64,000 nucleotides of DNA from Actinomycetes bacterium (GCA_022599915.1 JAHZLH010000008.1:1-64000); one strand, 5' to 3'; shown: positions 1 to 8,987, counted from the first letter of the stretch. A program made the numbers and translations. Notes: a model not told the origin generated them from the sequence alone.

Positions 1-267
1 GCGTGGCACCCGTTTCTGGTAGAAGGCGGCCCCCTTGACCCCGCTGCCTGGCTCGGTACCGGCCACTACCCCACCGGGCCACCGCTCTAGCGTGGTTGGT
101 CGGCTATGCAGCTGCGGGAGCAGCACATCCGCAACCGCAACATAGTAGTTGACGACATCAAGTTTGGTCAGTCCAACTTCAGCAAAGTAGGGGCGCTGCG
201 GGTTGCTGCAGCGAACTTCTCGCTCCCCAACCGTAATCGTGAGTGGTTCACCGAACTTCCCTGCCAC
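1..267 (-). CDS. LigD-type polymerase/primase domain protein (5' part only)
   Basis: This minus-strand gene enters from the left edge; only its first 89 codons are visible. The reading frame is open from position 1 to a GTG at 265-267, and the in-frame codons further upstream offer no better start. The translation contains GLTKLDVVNYYVAVADVLLP, then TTLERWPGGV, then FYQKRVP. These are landmarks of the archaeo-eukaryotic-primase-like polymerase domain of LigD and its stand-alone actinobacterial relatives, which act in NHEJ-type break repair and gap filling. The catalytic aspartates lie further on, outside the window, so activity and any ligase or nuclease fusion cannot be judged. The spacing of the AGGGG upstream of the GTG is short, so the start is tentative. 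The family call is firm. Confidence 0.8.
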   Translation of the reverse strand, partial: MAGKFGEPLTITVGEREVRCSNPQRPYFAEVGLTKLDVVNYYVAVADVLLPQLHSRPTTLERWPGGVVAGTEPGSGVKGAAFYQKRVPR

Positions 268-393
268 ACCCCTGACGCTAGCCGTTGACTTTCCTACATG
301 AGAACTTCCTGACCGAAACGGACACGGCCCCCGGTATCCCATTGGGCGTGCACATGTTGCAATGACACGGTTGTTGATGAAGTGGGAGGCAAC

Positions 394-798
394 ATGATCA
401 AGGAATTTAGAGAGTTTGTCACGCGAGGCAATGTTCTTGACCTGGCAGTCGCGGTCGTTCTGGGTGCGGCTTTCGGAGCAGTCGTCACATCGGTTGTCGA
501 GAACCTACTGATGCCCCTCATTGCGGCACTGGTTGGTGAACCCGATTTCAGCAAACTGGCATTTTCCATCGGTGACACTACGTTCTCCTACGGCTTGGTA
601 TTGACCGAGGTCGTCAACTTCCTGTTGATCGCACTGGCAGTCTTCTTCTTCATCGTGAAGCCCGTTACGAGCCTCACTGATCGCCTCAAAAAGGAAGAGG
701 AAAGCACCGAGCGAGACTGCCCGGAGTGCACCAAGGCGGTTTCCATTGATGCCAAGCGGTGCCCCTACTGCACCTCAGAACTCACCCCGGCTGGTTAG
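394..798 (+). CDS. mscL: Large-conductance mechanosensitive channel MscL with C-terminal zinc ribbon
   Basis: A 134-residue homopentameric inner-membrane channel that opens under membrane tension to release solutes on osmotic downshock. The N-terminus FREFVTRGNVLDLAVAVVLG is the MscL signature; membrane segments lie at about 14-37 and 67-89. The ATG at 394 is preceded by GGGAGG at 384-389. Unusually, the cytoplasmic helix runs into a four-cysteine ribbon (C109, C112, C123, C126) that standard MscL proteins of E. coli or M. tuberculosis lack. Its end overlaps the convergent membrane-protein gene by 17 bases. The channel identity is certain; the role of the metal ribbon is unknown. Confidence 0.95.
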   Translation: MIKEFREFVTRGNVLDLAVAVVLGAAFGAVVTSVVENLLMPLIAALVGEPDFSKLAFSIGDTTFSYGLVLTEVVNFLLIALAVFFFIVKPVTSLTDRLKKEEESTERDCPECTKAVSIDAKRCPYCTSELTPAG

Positions 799-1450
799 CG
801 GCAGCGGCGTCACCTGTGTGGCTGGTGGCGCGGAAGTAGCGTCCGCCGTAGCGGCGCTTGAGCCCGATCAATGCGAAATAGAACGGGATCGTCGCGATGT
901 ACCAAATCGCGTCCGGAACGACGGTGTAAGGGATCATCTCGCCATTCCGCGAGAATAATGACGTGGTGTAGTAGGCCGGGTTGTACTCGTTGGGGATGAA
1001 CAGGAAGGTACTTCCCACGCTGGTCCAGTCAACTAGGTAGTTGGAGATCACGCCCCACGCCCAGATGATCCCGAACTCGCCCCAATGCCAACGCGTGAAC
1101 GCACCGCGTCGGTTCCGGCCCAAAAACAGCCACGCCAATGCAACGCCAATCATGAAGATAGCGCCGTCCTCGATGGTGTGCGCCAAACTGATGTACCACC
1201 GTGGCAGCGGGCTACCGGGTAGACAGATCTCATTGTCGGCGACAAAGTGACACCCGTCGTGAACCGTGAAGGACTCACCCAGCAGATCGAAGGTGAACTC
1301 CCAGACCGCTCCGATCAAGCAGCCGACCCAAAAGGCCAAGAAAATCGCGAGATCGCAACGACGACTCAGCCACAAACCGAGCATGACGCCAACTGCTGTG
1401 ATCGGCAGCACGACGTCTGACACCCACTGGTACTGCTGCAGATCAGCCAT
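782..1450 (-). CDS. Hypothetical multi-pass membrane protein
   Basis: A 222-residue protein I do not recognise. It has about six hydrophobic segments, with short loops rich in Trp and aromatic residues (for example WHWGEFGIIWAWGVISNYLVDW) and a basic C-terminal tail beginning GLKRRYGGRYFRA. A central loop carries two cysteines and two histidines (HDGCHFVADNEICLPG), and a conserved-looking HTIEDG occurs before a membrane segment. The ATG at 1450 opens the frame and the gene is convergent with mscL, overlapping it by 17 bases. It is divergent from msrB across about 170 bases. No enzymatic motif is evident. Confidence 0.75.
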   Translation of the reverse strand: MADLQQYQWVSDVVLPITAVGVMLGLWLSRRCDLAIFLAFWVGCLIGAVWEFTFDLLGESFTVHDGCHFVADNEICLPGSPLPRWYISLAHTIEDGAIFMIGVALAWLFLGRNRRGAFTRWHWGEFGIIWAWGVISNYLVDWTSVGSTFLFIPNEYNPAYYTTSLFSRNGEMIPYTVVPDAIWYIATIPFYFALIGLKRRYGGRYFRATSHTGDAAAANQPG

Positions 1451-1624
1451 GTTCGCGGAGCCTCTCGGAAATCATGTCGGGTTACCTCCACCCTAGACGC
1501 GGGCCACAGCGCATTGCAGCGCTTTGCGGAGGAGCGACAACACAAAACCGCTCGGATCGTCACCGTGCATCTCACGCTGACCCCCCGCACACTAGTTGCA
1601 GGGCACGTGAGTGAAGGCGGCACT

Positions 1625-2074
1625 ATGGCTGAGATAACGAAGGTTGACAAGACCGACGAAGAATGGCGAACCCAACTTTCCCCCGAGGAATATCAGGTCC
1701 TGCGACAGGCCGGCACCGAGCGACCCTTCACCGGTGAATACACCGACCACAAAGAGGTCGGCGTCTACACCTGTCGGGCCTGCGATGCGGAACTGTTTCG
1801 CTCAGAACACAAGTTCGACAGTCACTGCGGTTGGCCGTCATTCTTCACCCCGTTGGCGGGCGAGGCAGTCGTGGAGATCGAAGATCGCTCACTGGGAATG
1901 GTTCGGGTTGAGGTTCGTTGCGCGTCTTGTGATTCCCACCTCGGCCATGTGTTCGAGGGCGAGGGCTACGGCACTCCCACTGATCTGCGGTACTGCATCA
2001 ACTCCATCTCGTTGCGGCATGTTCCCGCCGATGAGGACGATGAGAACGATGGGGACGACAGCACCGACAGCTAG
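1625..2074 (+). CDS. msrB: Peptide-methionine (R)-S-oxide reductase MsrB
   Basis: Cytosolic repair enzyme of 149 residues that reduces methionine-R-sulfoxide in proteins with thioredoxin. The structural zinc site is visible as C50-x2-C53 and C99-x2-C102, the HCGWPSF motif is at about 67-73, and the catalytic cysteine is C124 in RYCINS. The ATG at 1625 follows a GAAGGCGG ribosome-binding site; an ATG further upstream in frame adds 37 unrelated residues and is rejected. The C-terminus has an acidic Asp-rich tail of about 15 residues. An msrB next to hemQ/hemY is also found in M. tuberculosis (Rv2674). Confidence 0.96.
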   Translation: MAEITKVDKTDEEWRTQLSPEEYQVLRQAGTERPFTGEYTDHKEVGVYTCRACDAELFRSEHKFDSHCGWPSFFTPLAGEAVVEIEDRSLGMVRVEVRCASCDSHLGHVFEGEGYGTPTDLRYCINSISLRHVPADEDDENDGDDSTDS

Positions 2075-2136
2075 CCGCGACAGTGGCTAACCGGCCCGGC
2101 TGACGCTGCGCTGCTGATGGATGATCTGATCACACC

Positions 2137-2970
2137 CTAACCAGCGTTGATGGCCACCACCCCAACCATCGCTACCGTGACCCCGATGTATTGCACCGGT
2201 GCCAGTCGTTCTCGCAAAATCAACCAGGCCAACAGCACTGTGACTACGGGGTACAGCGAACCGAGGACCGACACCACCGAGAGCAGCCCAGTTTCGGCGG
2301 CCAGCGCGTAGGCCAGATTGGCACCGATATCTAAGGTGCCGATCGCTAATACCGCACCAGCGTCCCCGCGCTGCAGGTCTCCGGTGCTGCGAGTCAGCAG
2401 GATAGCCCCCAGCACCAGTAGCGAGGCCCAGATCCGCTCGGCAAACATCACCATGGTTGGACTCTCTTGCGAGCCAGCGGCAATAAAGACGTAGAACAGT
2501 CCGAAACCAATTGCAGCGCCAAGGGCTAGCAACACTGGTCGCAGGCCAGCCGCCCCGCTGACTTCTGGCCCGCTTGCCAGCACCACGCCCACCACAGCAA
2601 TCAGAATTCCCAGCAGTTGCACTCCGCTGGGTGATTCGCCACCCACCAGCCCGACCGCCAACGGGACCAAGACACCTAACGCCGCGATGGGTGAGACTAC
2701 TCCCATCCGGCCGCTGGCCAGCGCTAGGTAGAACATCACCAGCCCCCCCAGTCCGGCCACACTGGCCAGTGCCGCCCACCAAACGTAACTGCCCCAACCG
2801 ATCCGCCACTCGCCCGTGACCAGCACGATGACAGTCATCAGTACTAGGCCAACGAGTTGCGAAGCACCTGCTACGGCATAGGCGGAGCGCTTCCGAGACA
2901 GTAGGCCGGCGATGAAGTCGCCAGTCCCCCACAGCAGGCTGCTGAGTAGCGCCAGTACGGCTGCCGGCAT
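2137..2970 (-). CDS. EamA/DMT-family transporter
   Basis: A 277-residue inner-membrane protein with about ten hydrophobic helices in two similar halves, the hallmark of the drug/metabolite transporter superfamily. The first helix has the typical LLWGTGDFIAGL pattern and the second half repeats with YPVVTVLLAWLILRERLAPVQYIGV. These carriers usually export small metabolites or amino acids; no substrate can be inferred. Its ATG at 2970 abuts the stop codon of chdC (2971), so it is probably the last gene of the cgoX-chdC transcript. Confidence 0.88.
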   Translation of the reverse strand: MPAAVLALLSSLLWGTGDFIAGLLSRKRSAYAVAGASQLVGLVLMTVIVLVTGEWRIGWGSYVWWAALASVAGLGGLVMFYLALASGRMGVVSPIAALGVLVPLAVGLVGGESPSGVQLLGILIAVVGVVLASGPEVSGAAGLRPVLLALGAAIGFGLFYVFIAAGSQESPTMVMFAERIWASLLVLGAILLTRSTGDLQRGDAGAVLAIGTLDIGANLAYALAAETGLLSVVSVLGSLYPVVTVLLAWLILRERLAPVQYIGVTVAMVGVVAINAG

Positions 2971-3663
2971 CTAGGCCAACGCCGCGATGAGATCCTGCGG
3001 CTCGTGCCGGCGTCCGGTGTAAAACGGAATCTCTTCTCGCACATGCATCCGTGCTTGGGAAGCCCGAAGATGACGCATCAGATCCACAATGCGGTATAAC
3101 TCATCGGCCTCAAACGCCAAAATCCACTCGTAGTCACCAAGCGCAAAAGAAGCCACGGTATTGGCGCGTACATCCGGATAGTCACGGGCCATCTGTCCGT
3201 GCTCCACGAGCATGGCTCGACGTTCTTCATCTGGCAGCAGGTACCAGTCGAAGGAGCGAACAAACGGGTAGACGCACAGGTAGTTTTTCGGGTCCTCACC
3301 AGATAGGAATGCCGGAACGTGAGACTTGTTGAATTCGGCCGGCCGATGCAGCGCCATCTGGGACCAGACTGGCTCTAGTTGCCGACCCACTTCGGTACGT
3401 CGCAGCGCATGGTAGGCGGACTGCAGCGCATCACTGTCAGGTGCATGAGTCCACAGCATGACGTCCGCGTCCGCCCGCAGCCCCGAAACGTCATACCAAC
3501 CCCGTACCGCAACGTCGTCCAGCGAGGTCACTGCTTCCTTCACCGCAATTGGCGTAGCTGGTAGCGGGCCAGCCGCCCGGAAGACGCTGATCATCATGTA
3601 AGCGATCGAGTCGTTGATTTCCCGAGTTCGCTGGGCCGAAGGGTTGTTGCCGTGGTGTCCCAT
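2971..3663 (-). CDS. chdC: Coproheme decarboxylase ChdC (HemQ)
   Basis: A 230-residue member of the chlorite-dismutase fold that converts coproheme to heme b, the last step of the coproporphyrin-dependent pathway of Gram-positive bacteria. Visible landmarks are [18 protein letters not shown] near the N-terminus, the [13 protein letters not shown] segment holding the catalytic tyrosine, and the following [14 protein letters not shown]. The protein starts at an ATG and is followed directly by the DMT transporter. The cgoX gene lies 10 bases upstream, so the two are almost certainly co-transcribed. Together with cgoX and the [2Fe-2S] ferrochelatase at 30563-31558 it defines the heme route used. 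Confidence 0.95.
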   Translation of the reverse strand: MGHHGNNPSAQRTREINDSIAYMMISVFRAAGPLPATPIAVKEAVTSLDDVAVRGWYDVSGLRADADVMLWTHAPDSDALQSAYHALRRTEVGRQLEPVWSQMALHRPAEFNKSHVPAFLSGEDPKNYLCVYPFVRSFDWYLLPDEERRAMLVEHGQMARDYPDVRANTVASFALGDYEWILAFEADELYRIVDLMRHLRASQARMHVREEIPFYTGRRHEPQDLIAALA

Positions 3664-3673
3664 GGCTATGAGT

Positions 3674-5197
3674 TTATCCCGCAGATGCAGTTGCCGCCCT
3701 GCCGCGGGCGATCATCCGTCGCGCCGCAGTTCGAGAGGAACCAATAACTGCGGCGATACCGACGCCATCAAATGCCGCACCGCACACCTCAAGACCCTCA
3801 ATACCAGCGATCGAGTTCCGGATCCGTTCCACTCGACGTACATGTCCCGTGGCGTACTGTGGCAGCGCATCCGGCCAACGAGTCACTCGGCCCGCCACCG
3901 GCGGTGAGGAAATCCCGACGGCTTCAGCCAGATCGGTATGCACGTCACCGACCAGATCCTTGTCTGGCCGCTCAAGTACTTCTTCCTCGCCGATGCGGCC
4001 AACGGAAGCCCGGATCATCACGAGTGCGTCGCTGCGCTGCTGCCGGGTGCCTGCAGCACGGGCGACCCAGTTCCACTTGTTGCTGGCGTAGTTTGCGGCC
4101 TTGATGGTCCGCCCTGCAACCTGCGGTACCAAGAATCCCGAACCACGCATGGGTGCGACGTCGCGAGCCCGATAGGCGCACGTCACTACGGCCACACTGG
4201 ACATGTCGATCAAGCCCAAGTCGTTGGCTGCGGGTGGACAAATGTGGGACAACAACTCCGAGGCCACCGGCGGCGGCACTGCCAGGATGACCTCTTCAGC
4301 CGTCAAAACTTCTTGGTCGTGAGGTGGATTGACGATGATCCGCCAGACATCATCAACCCGATGCAGCGAACGCACTGCGGACTGGGTTCGCAGTGAAACT
4401 CCCTTGCGATCGAGGTCAGCAGCAATCGCCAACGGCAACCGACCGACACCACCACGGATCCCAGCAAAAACCGGTCCCCGACGGGCCCCAGCGCGCCGAC
4501 CGCCCCCTCGGGCAGTGCGTTGGGCGGCACGCAGCAGCGAGTTCTCGTTGCGCAGTTCCCGGAACAGCGCCGGGACCGTCGCGGCCAACGACAACGCGTC
4601 CGCGCGACCCGCATAAACGCCACCGAGCAGCGGCTCCACCAGATTGTCGACAACGTCTCGACCCAATCGCGACTCAACAAAGGCACCGACGGACACGTCG
4701 TTTTCGAACCGAGTCGCTGCCTTGCGGTATTCCAGCGGCAACTTCAGTAGCGAGCGATAAGGCAGCACCTGACTAGCAGCCAGTGCGGCCAAATCGGTGG
4801 GAACACCCATGACTCCCGGGGACATCGGGCGCAACTCGTCCCGCACCCACAGCGAGGCCTTGGTAGTGAGTGGGTCCACCAGATCGCGATCCAAGCCGAC
4901 CTCGCGGGCCAAGCTGACCGCCTCGGGGCGCGCGGCCAACAGCGCCTCAGCGCCTTCGTCGACGGGGACGCCAGCTACTTCGCTGACGCTGAGCTTTCCG
5001 CCGACTTCGTCTCCGGCCTCCAGCACAGTGATATCTAATGCTTCATCGGATTCGGACACCAACGTATGCGCTGCCGCCAAGCCAGCAATACCGCCACCAA
5101 TAATGACGACTCGCCGCCGTGGCTCCGCAGGGTGCGGCACCAACCGCAGATTGGGTCGGGACGACTCGCGGGGCACCCCCGCGGGGGAAACAGTCAT
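3674..5197 (-). CDS. cgoX: Coproporphyrinogen III oxidase CgoX (HemY)
   Basis: A 507-residue FAD enzyme that oxidises coproporphyrinogen III to coproporphyrin III. The dinucleotide-binding motif [13 protein letters not shown] lies at about 34-46 and the C-terminal FAD motif region ([20 protein letters not shown]) is intact. I chose the ATG at 5197 because an AGGTGGGG ribosome-binding site sits just upstream; an upstream in-frame ATG lacks support. It is followed by chdC 10 bases on. An inverted repeat with tandem GCACAGGT copies lies 10-36 bases upstream of the start. Assignment as CgoX rather than protoporphyrinogen oxidase rests on the ChdC partner. Confidence 0.93.
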   Translation of the reverse strand: MTVSPAGVPRESSRPNLRLVPHPAEPRRRVVIIGGGIAGLAAAHTLVSESDEALDITVLEAGDEVGGKLSVSEVAGVPVDEGAEALLAARPEAVSLAREVGLDRDLVDPLTTKASLWVRDELRPMSPGVMGVPTDLAALAASQVLPYRSLLKLPLEYRKAATRFENDVSVGAFVESRLGRDVVDNLVEPLLGGVYAGRADALSLAATVPALFRELRNENSLLRAAQRTARGGGRRAGARRGPVFAGIRGGVGRLPLAIAADLDRKGVSLRTQSAVRSLHRVDDVWRIIVNPPHDQEVLTAEEVILAVPPPVASELLSHICPPAANDLGLIDMSSVAVVTCAYRARDVAPMRGSGFLVPQVAGRTIKAANYASNKWNWVARAAGTRQQRSDALVMIRASVGRIGEEEVLERPDKDLVGDVHTDLAEAVGISSPPVAGRVTRWPDALPQYATGHVRRVERIRNSIAGIEGLEVCGAAFDGVGIAAVIGSSRTAARRMIARGRAATASAG

Positions 5198-5206
5198 GCC
5201 CCACCT

Positions 5207-5233
5207 TTGCACAGGTGCACAGGTGGTGTGCAA
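5207..5233. promoter_or_regulatory. Inverted repeat with tandem direct repeats upstream of cgoX
   Basis: Arms TTGCACA (5207-5213) and TGTGCAA (5227-5233) are perfect complements separated by 13 bases. Within the left arm and spacer, GCACAGGT occurs twice in tandem (5209-5216, 5217-5224). The element lies between the cgoX start and the end of hemE, where the cgoX promoter should be. A regulator-binding site is an inference; no regulator is identified. Confidence 0.4.
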
Positions 5234-5282
5234 GAGGTTACGGCCAGATAAATTTCGTGTCCGTTATCCCGAAGACTGAGAA

Positions 5283-6371
5283 CTACTCCTGCGCAGCGGG
5301 CACTGGCTGCTCGTGCAGCCAGTCCACCAGCCGAGTGATTTGGTCCGGATCGGTGGCAGGCAGCACCCCGTGGCCGAGGTTGAAGATGTGGCCGCGGGCC
5401 ATCGCGCCCTCCCGCAATACCCGGGCAGCCTGCCGTCGCACCTCGTCGGCCCCCGCGAAGAAAGCAGTGGGGTCTAGGTTCCCCTGCACGCTGTGTCGTG
5501 GCCCGATCCGTTCGATTCCGTCAGCCAACGCCACCCGCTGGTCGACACCGACAACCTCGCACTCCGGCACCGCCATATCGGCCAGTAACTCACCGGTCCC
5601 CACGCCAAAGTGAATCCGAGGCACCTGCAAATCTGCGACTGAGGCCAAGACCTGTTTGCTGTAAGGCAGAACCTGCGCGACGTAGTCAGCGCGGGACAGC
5701 GCGCCCGCCCAGGAGTCAAAGATTTGCACGATGCTGGCCCCGGCCAGCACCTGCGCTCGCAGGAACTGCCCGCACAGCACCGACAGCCGAGACAGCAATT
5801 CCTGCCATAACTCCGGCTCAGACCACATGATGGCCTTGGTATGGGCGAACTCGCGGCTCGGCCCACCTTCGATCAGGTACGAGGCCAGCGTGAATGGAGC
5901 ACCGCAGAATCCGATCACCGGGATTTCGCCCAGTTCCGCCGTCAACTGCTTCACTGCCGCAGTGATGCTGCTGACATCACCGAGTTCACCAATCGCCGCA
6001 ACCCCTGCGGCGTCGCGCACCGGACTGGCCATCACGGGACCGACGCCCTTCTTAATGGTGACGTCCACGCCTGCCGCGCGCAATGGGACCACAATGTCGC
6101 TGAACAGCACCGCCGCGTCAACCCCGTGGCGGCGGATCGGCTGCAACGTAATCTCAGTGACCATCTCCGTGCTGAAGCACGCCGCCAGCATGTCACCGTC
6201 ACCGCGAGTCTGGCGATATTCCGGAAGAGAACGGCCAGCTTGGCGCATGAACCACACCGGCACCCGTTCAGGTGTCAGACCACGGGCAGCGGCAATGATG
6301 GGCGAACCTGCGGTGGCACCGTACAGCGGGTGATCGGCAGGTAGTTCGGTAACTACATCGGCGGAGGACAC
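5283..6371 (-). CDS. hemE: Uroporphyrinogen decarboxylase HemE
   Basis: Cytosolic homodimeric enzyme of about 362 residues that removes four carboxylates from uroporphyrinogen III to give coproporphyrinogen III. The family signature PVWFMRQAGRSLPEYR is near the N-terminus and GFCGAPFTLASYLIEGG is present; the C-terminus has FNLGHGVLPATDP. The frame is open further upstream to 7121, but that extension lies over the divergent DUF3000 gene and is not HemE-like. The GTG at 6371 best fits the family length; a GTG at 6389 is the alternative. No strong ribosome-binding site precedes either. It is divergent from the DUF3000 gene, as in M. tuberculosis. Confidence 0.94.
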   Translation of the reverse strand: MSSADVVTELPADHPLYGATAGSPIIAAARGLTPERVPVWFMRQAGRSLPEYRQTRGDGDMLAACFSTEMVTEITLQPIRRHGVDAAVLFSDIVVPLRAAGVDVTIKKGVGPVMASPVRDAAGVAAIGELGDVSSITAAVKQLTAELGEIPVIGFCGAPFTLASYLIEGGPSREFAHTKAIMWSEPELWQELLSRLSVLCGQFLRAQVLAGASIVQIFDSWAGALSRADYVAQVLPYSKQVLASVADLQVPRIHFGVGTGELLADMAVPECEVVGVDQRVALADGIERIGPRHSVQGNLDPTAFFAGADEVRRQAARVLREGAMARGHIFNLGHGVLPATDPDQITRLVDWLHEQPVPAAQE

Positions 6372-6430
6372 GAAAAACAATGGTGCCACGCTGCCAAGGA
6401 TCTGCAGCGTTCCGGGACTAGCCTGGCGGA

Positions 6431-6991
6431 GTGTCCCGATCACCCAGCCCTGCCGCAACTGCGTTCGAGGAGGCCATGAACCAACTGCGGGAGACCCGAG
6501 TACGCCCGGAGATTGAGGTTGTCCAAGCACCAGCGCCGCAGCGGCTGGCTCCCCACGCGGCGGCATTGACCGCCGAGGTGATCTCCGACGAGGAAGAAAT
6601 CGCCAGTGGGCGACTCGTCGTGCTGTTTGACCCGGAAGGCCAGGATGCTTGGGAAGGTGACTGGCGGGTAGTGATCTTTGCTCGCGCTCAACTCGACCCA
6701 GAAATGGCCAGCGACCCGGTCTTGTGTGACGTGGGCTGGTCTTGGCTCGGTGAGGCGATTCAAGCTTTGGGGGTGTCACTGACCGCCTACGGCGGCACGG
6801 TGACGCGAACTCAGTCCCAACCATATGGCGCCATGGCAGGCCGATCCGAGAGCGGCGAACTGGAGATTCGCGCATCCTGGACCCCCACCGATGGCCGGAT
6901 CGGCCATCATGTTGCGGTGTGGCTGCAACTCCTTGAGACCATGGCCGGTCTGGAACCGGAACTCGAAGGTGTGACGTCGCTTCGCCGATAA
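6431..6991 (+). CDS. DUF3000 family protein
   Basis: A 186-residue soluble protein of the actinobacterial DUF3000 family, found beside hemE in many members of the class (Rv2680 in M. tuberculosis). It opens with a GTG at 6431 preceded by GGCGGA. Recognisable segments are FEEAMNQLRETRVRPEI near the start, the acidic AEVISDEEEIASGRLVVLFDPEGQ region, and CDVGWSWLGEAI in the middle. There is no signal peptide, membrane helix or known catalytic motif. The persistent pairing with hemE suggests a conserved context, but no biochemical role is known to me. Confidence 0.88.
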   Translation: MSRSPSPAATAFEEAMNQLRETRVRPEIEVVQAPAPQRLAPHAAALTAEVISDEEEIASGRLVVLFDPEGQDAWEGDWRVVIFARAQLDPEMASDPVLCDVGWSWLGEAIQALGVSLTAYGGTVTRTQSQPYGAMAGRSESGELEIRASWTPTDGRIGHHVAVWLQLLETMAGLEPELEGVTSLRR

Positions 6992-7141
6992 TTGCGATTG
7001 GCCTCATTTCGGGTTCATCCGCGTCCGATACTTGAACTATCGGACAATCCCGGTAAACGGTCTGATACCTACGCGAATCCGGCAACGACGGACGTCGTGG
7101 CTCCCTCGCTGATAACGTCAAGTCGGGTGAACGGAGATGCC

Positions 7142-7744
7142 ATGAGCGCCGCTATCGGACAGAGTCCACAACGGCCCGCACCCCGTCTTGCCGCCCTCGT
7201 CGTCTCTCCGGAAACCGAACATCGACAGGCCTGGATCGGCAGCCTCCGCAAGGTGGGGATCGGGCACGTACTGGAGGCCATCGGAGCCAACGATGCGGTC
7301 CAGCGAGGTCGCTCCGCTACTGGGCACGGTGTCTGCATTGTGGAAGCGTTACCGCAGGAAGGCTCAACCCTGCAAGCGATTCGGGAACTGCGTCGGCAAG
7401 GCTGGCTGCGCCTGGTGCTGGTGAGTTCCCGTAATGACGAAAGCACCGTCCGGCTAGCGATGGCCGCAAAGGTTCGCAGTTTTGTGGTGCAACCCAGCAG
7501 TCGGCCTCGCCCACCCGAACCGCTGCAACCAGAAGTTTCGTCGCGAGTTCCAGAGTTGTCTAACCGGGAAATCGAAGTGGTACAACACGTAGCGAACGGC
7601 CACACCAACCGGGAGATAGGCGAAAAGTTGAGTCTGTCCGCCCTGACTGTGAAAAGTCACTTATCCCGGGTAGGGCGCAAACTGGGGACCGGGGATCGCG
7701 CGCAAATGGTGGCGATTTGTTTCCGCGCCGGAATTGTTTCCTAA
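7142..7744 (+). CDS. WhiI-like orphan response regulator with LuxR-type HTH
   Basis: A 200-residue regulator with an N-terminal receiver-like domain (about 14-115) and a C-terminal LuxR helix-turn-helix (about 130-195; LSNREIEVVQHVANGHTNREI then LTVKSHLSRVGRKL). The receiver looks non-phosphorylatable: the acidic pair after the first strand is replaced (VVSPE) and the phospho-acceptor position carries E68 (CIVEALP). The ATG at 7142 has GGAG upstream; longer in-frame starts are unsupported. Its place between DUF3000 and RNase D, ahead of fadAB, matches my recollection of whiI in Streptomyces, a sporulation regulator that works with BldM. No histidine kinase is adjacent. It overlaps no upstream gene. 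Confidence 0.82.
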   Translation: MSAAIGQSPQRPAPRLAALVVSPETEHRQAWIGSLRKVGIGHVLEAIGANDAVQRGRSATGHGVCIVEALPQEGSTLQAIRELRRQGWLRLVLVSSRNDESTVRLAMAAKVRSFVVQPSSRPRPPEPLQPEVSSRVPELSNREIEVVQHVANGHTNREIGEKLSLSALTVKSHLSRVGRKLGTGDRAQMVAICFRAGIVS

Positions 7745-7754
7745 CCCAACCCAC

Positions 7755-8987
7755 ATGAGCGATTCCCCTGATCCGGCCACGGTTGATTCTGCCGACCATG
7801 CCGTCGCGCCGCTGCGTCGACCAGCAGAGGGCATCCCGGAGATTGTGGCCTCACCCGCCGCCCTGCGGAACACCGCAGCCGCTCTGCAAGCGGGTAGCGG
7901 CCCGATCGCTGTTGACGCGGAACGAGCCTCCGGCCATCGCTACGATCAGCGCGCCTACCTAGTTCAACTTCGTCGTGAAGGCTCCGGCACTCACCTCGTC
8001 GATCCGATCCCGTTAGGTGACACCACCATTCTGGCCAACGCCTTGCGTGAAGCGGAGTGGATCCTGCACGCGGCGACCCAGGATCTGCCGTGCCTGCGCG
8101 AACTGGGACTGCAGCCGCCTGCCCTGTTCGATACCGAGTTGGCGGGTCGACTGCTTGGCCTCCCCCGGGTCGGCCTCGCTGGGATGACTGAAGACCTATT
8201 GGGCATGGGGCTTGCCAAACAGCACAGCGCCGCCGACTGGTCTCGGCGACCGCTTCCGGCTGACTGGTTGGCCTACGCTGCGCTAGATGTCGAACTGCTC
8301 GTGGAGTTACGGGCGGTACTGATCGACATGTTGCAGCAGGCCAATCGCTGGGACTGGGCCCAGCAGGAGTTCACCTATTTGTTGACCTGGCAGCCGCAGG
8401 AGCGCCCAGATCCTTGGCGCCGAGTAAGCGGCGTGAGCCGACTCAATGACCGCCGAGATCTCGCTATCGCCAAGGAATTGTGGCAAACCCGCGACACCAT
8501 CGCCCAGCGAGCGGATCAACCTCCCGGACGCATCCTGCCCAATGCGGCCATCATTGCCGCCGTCAAAGCTGCACCTACCTCAACCGCACAGTTGAAAGAG
8601 TTGCCGGAGTTTCGCAACCAGCGGCGGTCAATGAACAATTGGTGGCGTGCGATTGAGCGAGGCCGCACCCTCCCCGAGGCGGAACTGCCGCTGCGTAAAA
8701 TCGAAGGCGGTATCCCCCACCACCGAAACTGGGGTCAACGCAACCCGGCGGCGGCCCAGTTGCTGGCACCTGTCCGACAGGCCATCGCCGACCATGCCCA
8801 AGAGTTAGGGATCACCCACGAGGTATTGGTAAGTCCGGAGGCGGTGCGCACTTTGGTCTGGGAGCGAGTCGGTCAGCCCGCCGACGAAGTCGCGTTCGCC
8901 GAACAGCTGGCCGAACAGCAGGTCCGCGACTGGCAGATCGAGCATGTGCTGCCGCTCATTGTGCAGGCCTGGCAGTCACCTGAGTAG
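7755..8987 (+). CDS. rnd: Ribonuclease D-family 3'-5' exonuclease with HRDC domain
   Basis: A 410-residue DEDD-superfamily exonuclease. The exonuclease domain (about 30-200) shows the DxE motif IAVDAERASGHRY, the second aspartate in ATQDLPCLRELG, FDTELAGRLLG, and the final AYAALDVELLVELR. An HRDC nucleic-acid-binding domain follows at about 205-285. The ATG at 7755 is 10 bases after the regulator's stop codon. Family members trim the 3' ends of tRNA and other structured RNAs. Conserved next to DUF3000 in actinobacteria (Rv2681). Confidence 0.92.
   Translation: MSDSPDPATVDSADHAVAPLRRPAEGIPEIVASPAALRNTAAALQAGSGPIAVDAERASGHRYDQRAYLVQLRREGSGTHLVDPIPLGDTTILANALREAEWILHAATQDLPCLRELGLQPPALFDTELAGRLLGLPRVGLAGMTEDLLGMGLAKQHSAADWSRRPLPADWLAYAALDVELLVELRAVLIDMLQQANRWDWAQQEFTYLLTWQPQERPDPWRRVSGVSRLNDRRDLAIAKELWQTRDTIAQRADQPPGRILPNAAIIAAVKAAPTSTAQLKELPEFRNQRRSMNNWWRAIERGRTLPEAELPLRKIEGGIPHHRNWGQRNPAAAQLLAPVRQAIADHAQELGITHEVLVSPEAVRTLVWERVGQPADEVAFAEQLAEQQVRDWQIEHVLPLIVQAWQSPE

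Noticed and set aside
2087-2932. A long minus-strand open frame rich in Arg and Gly
   Set aside because: It is an out-of-frame shadow of the DMT transporter gene, with no domain features and a composition typical of alternate frames in G+C-rich DNA.
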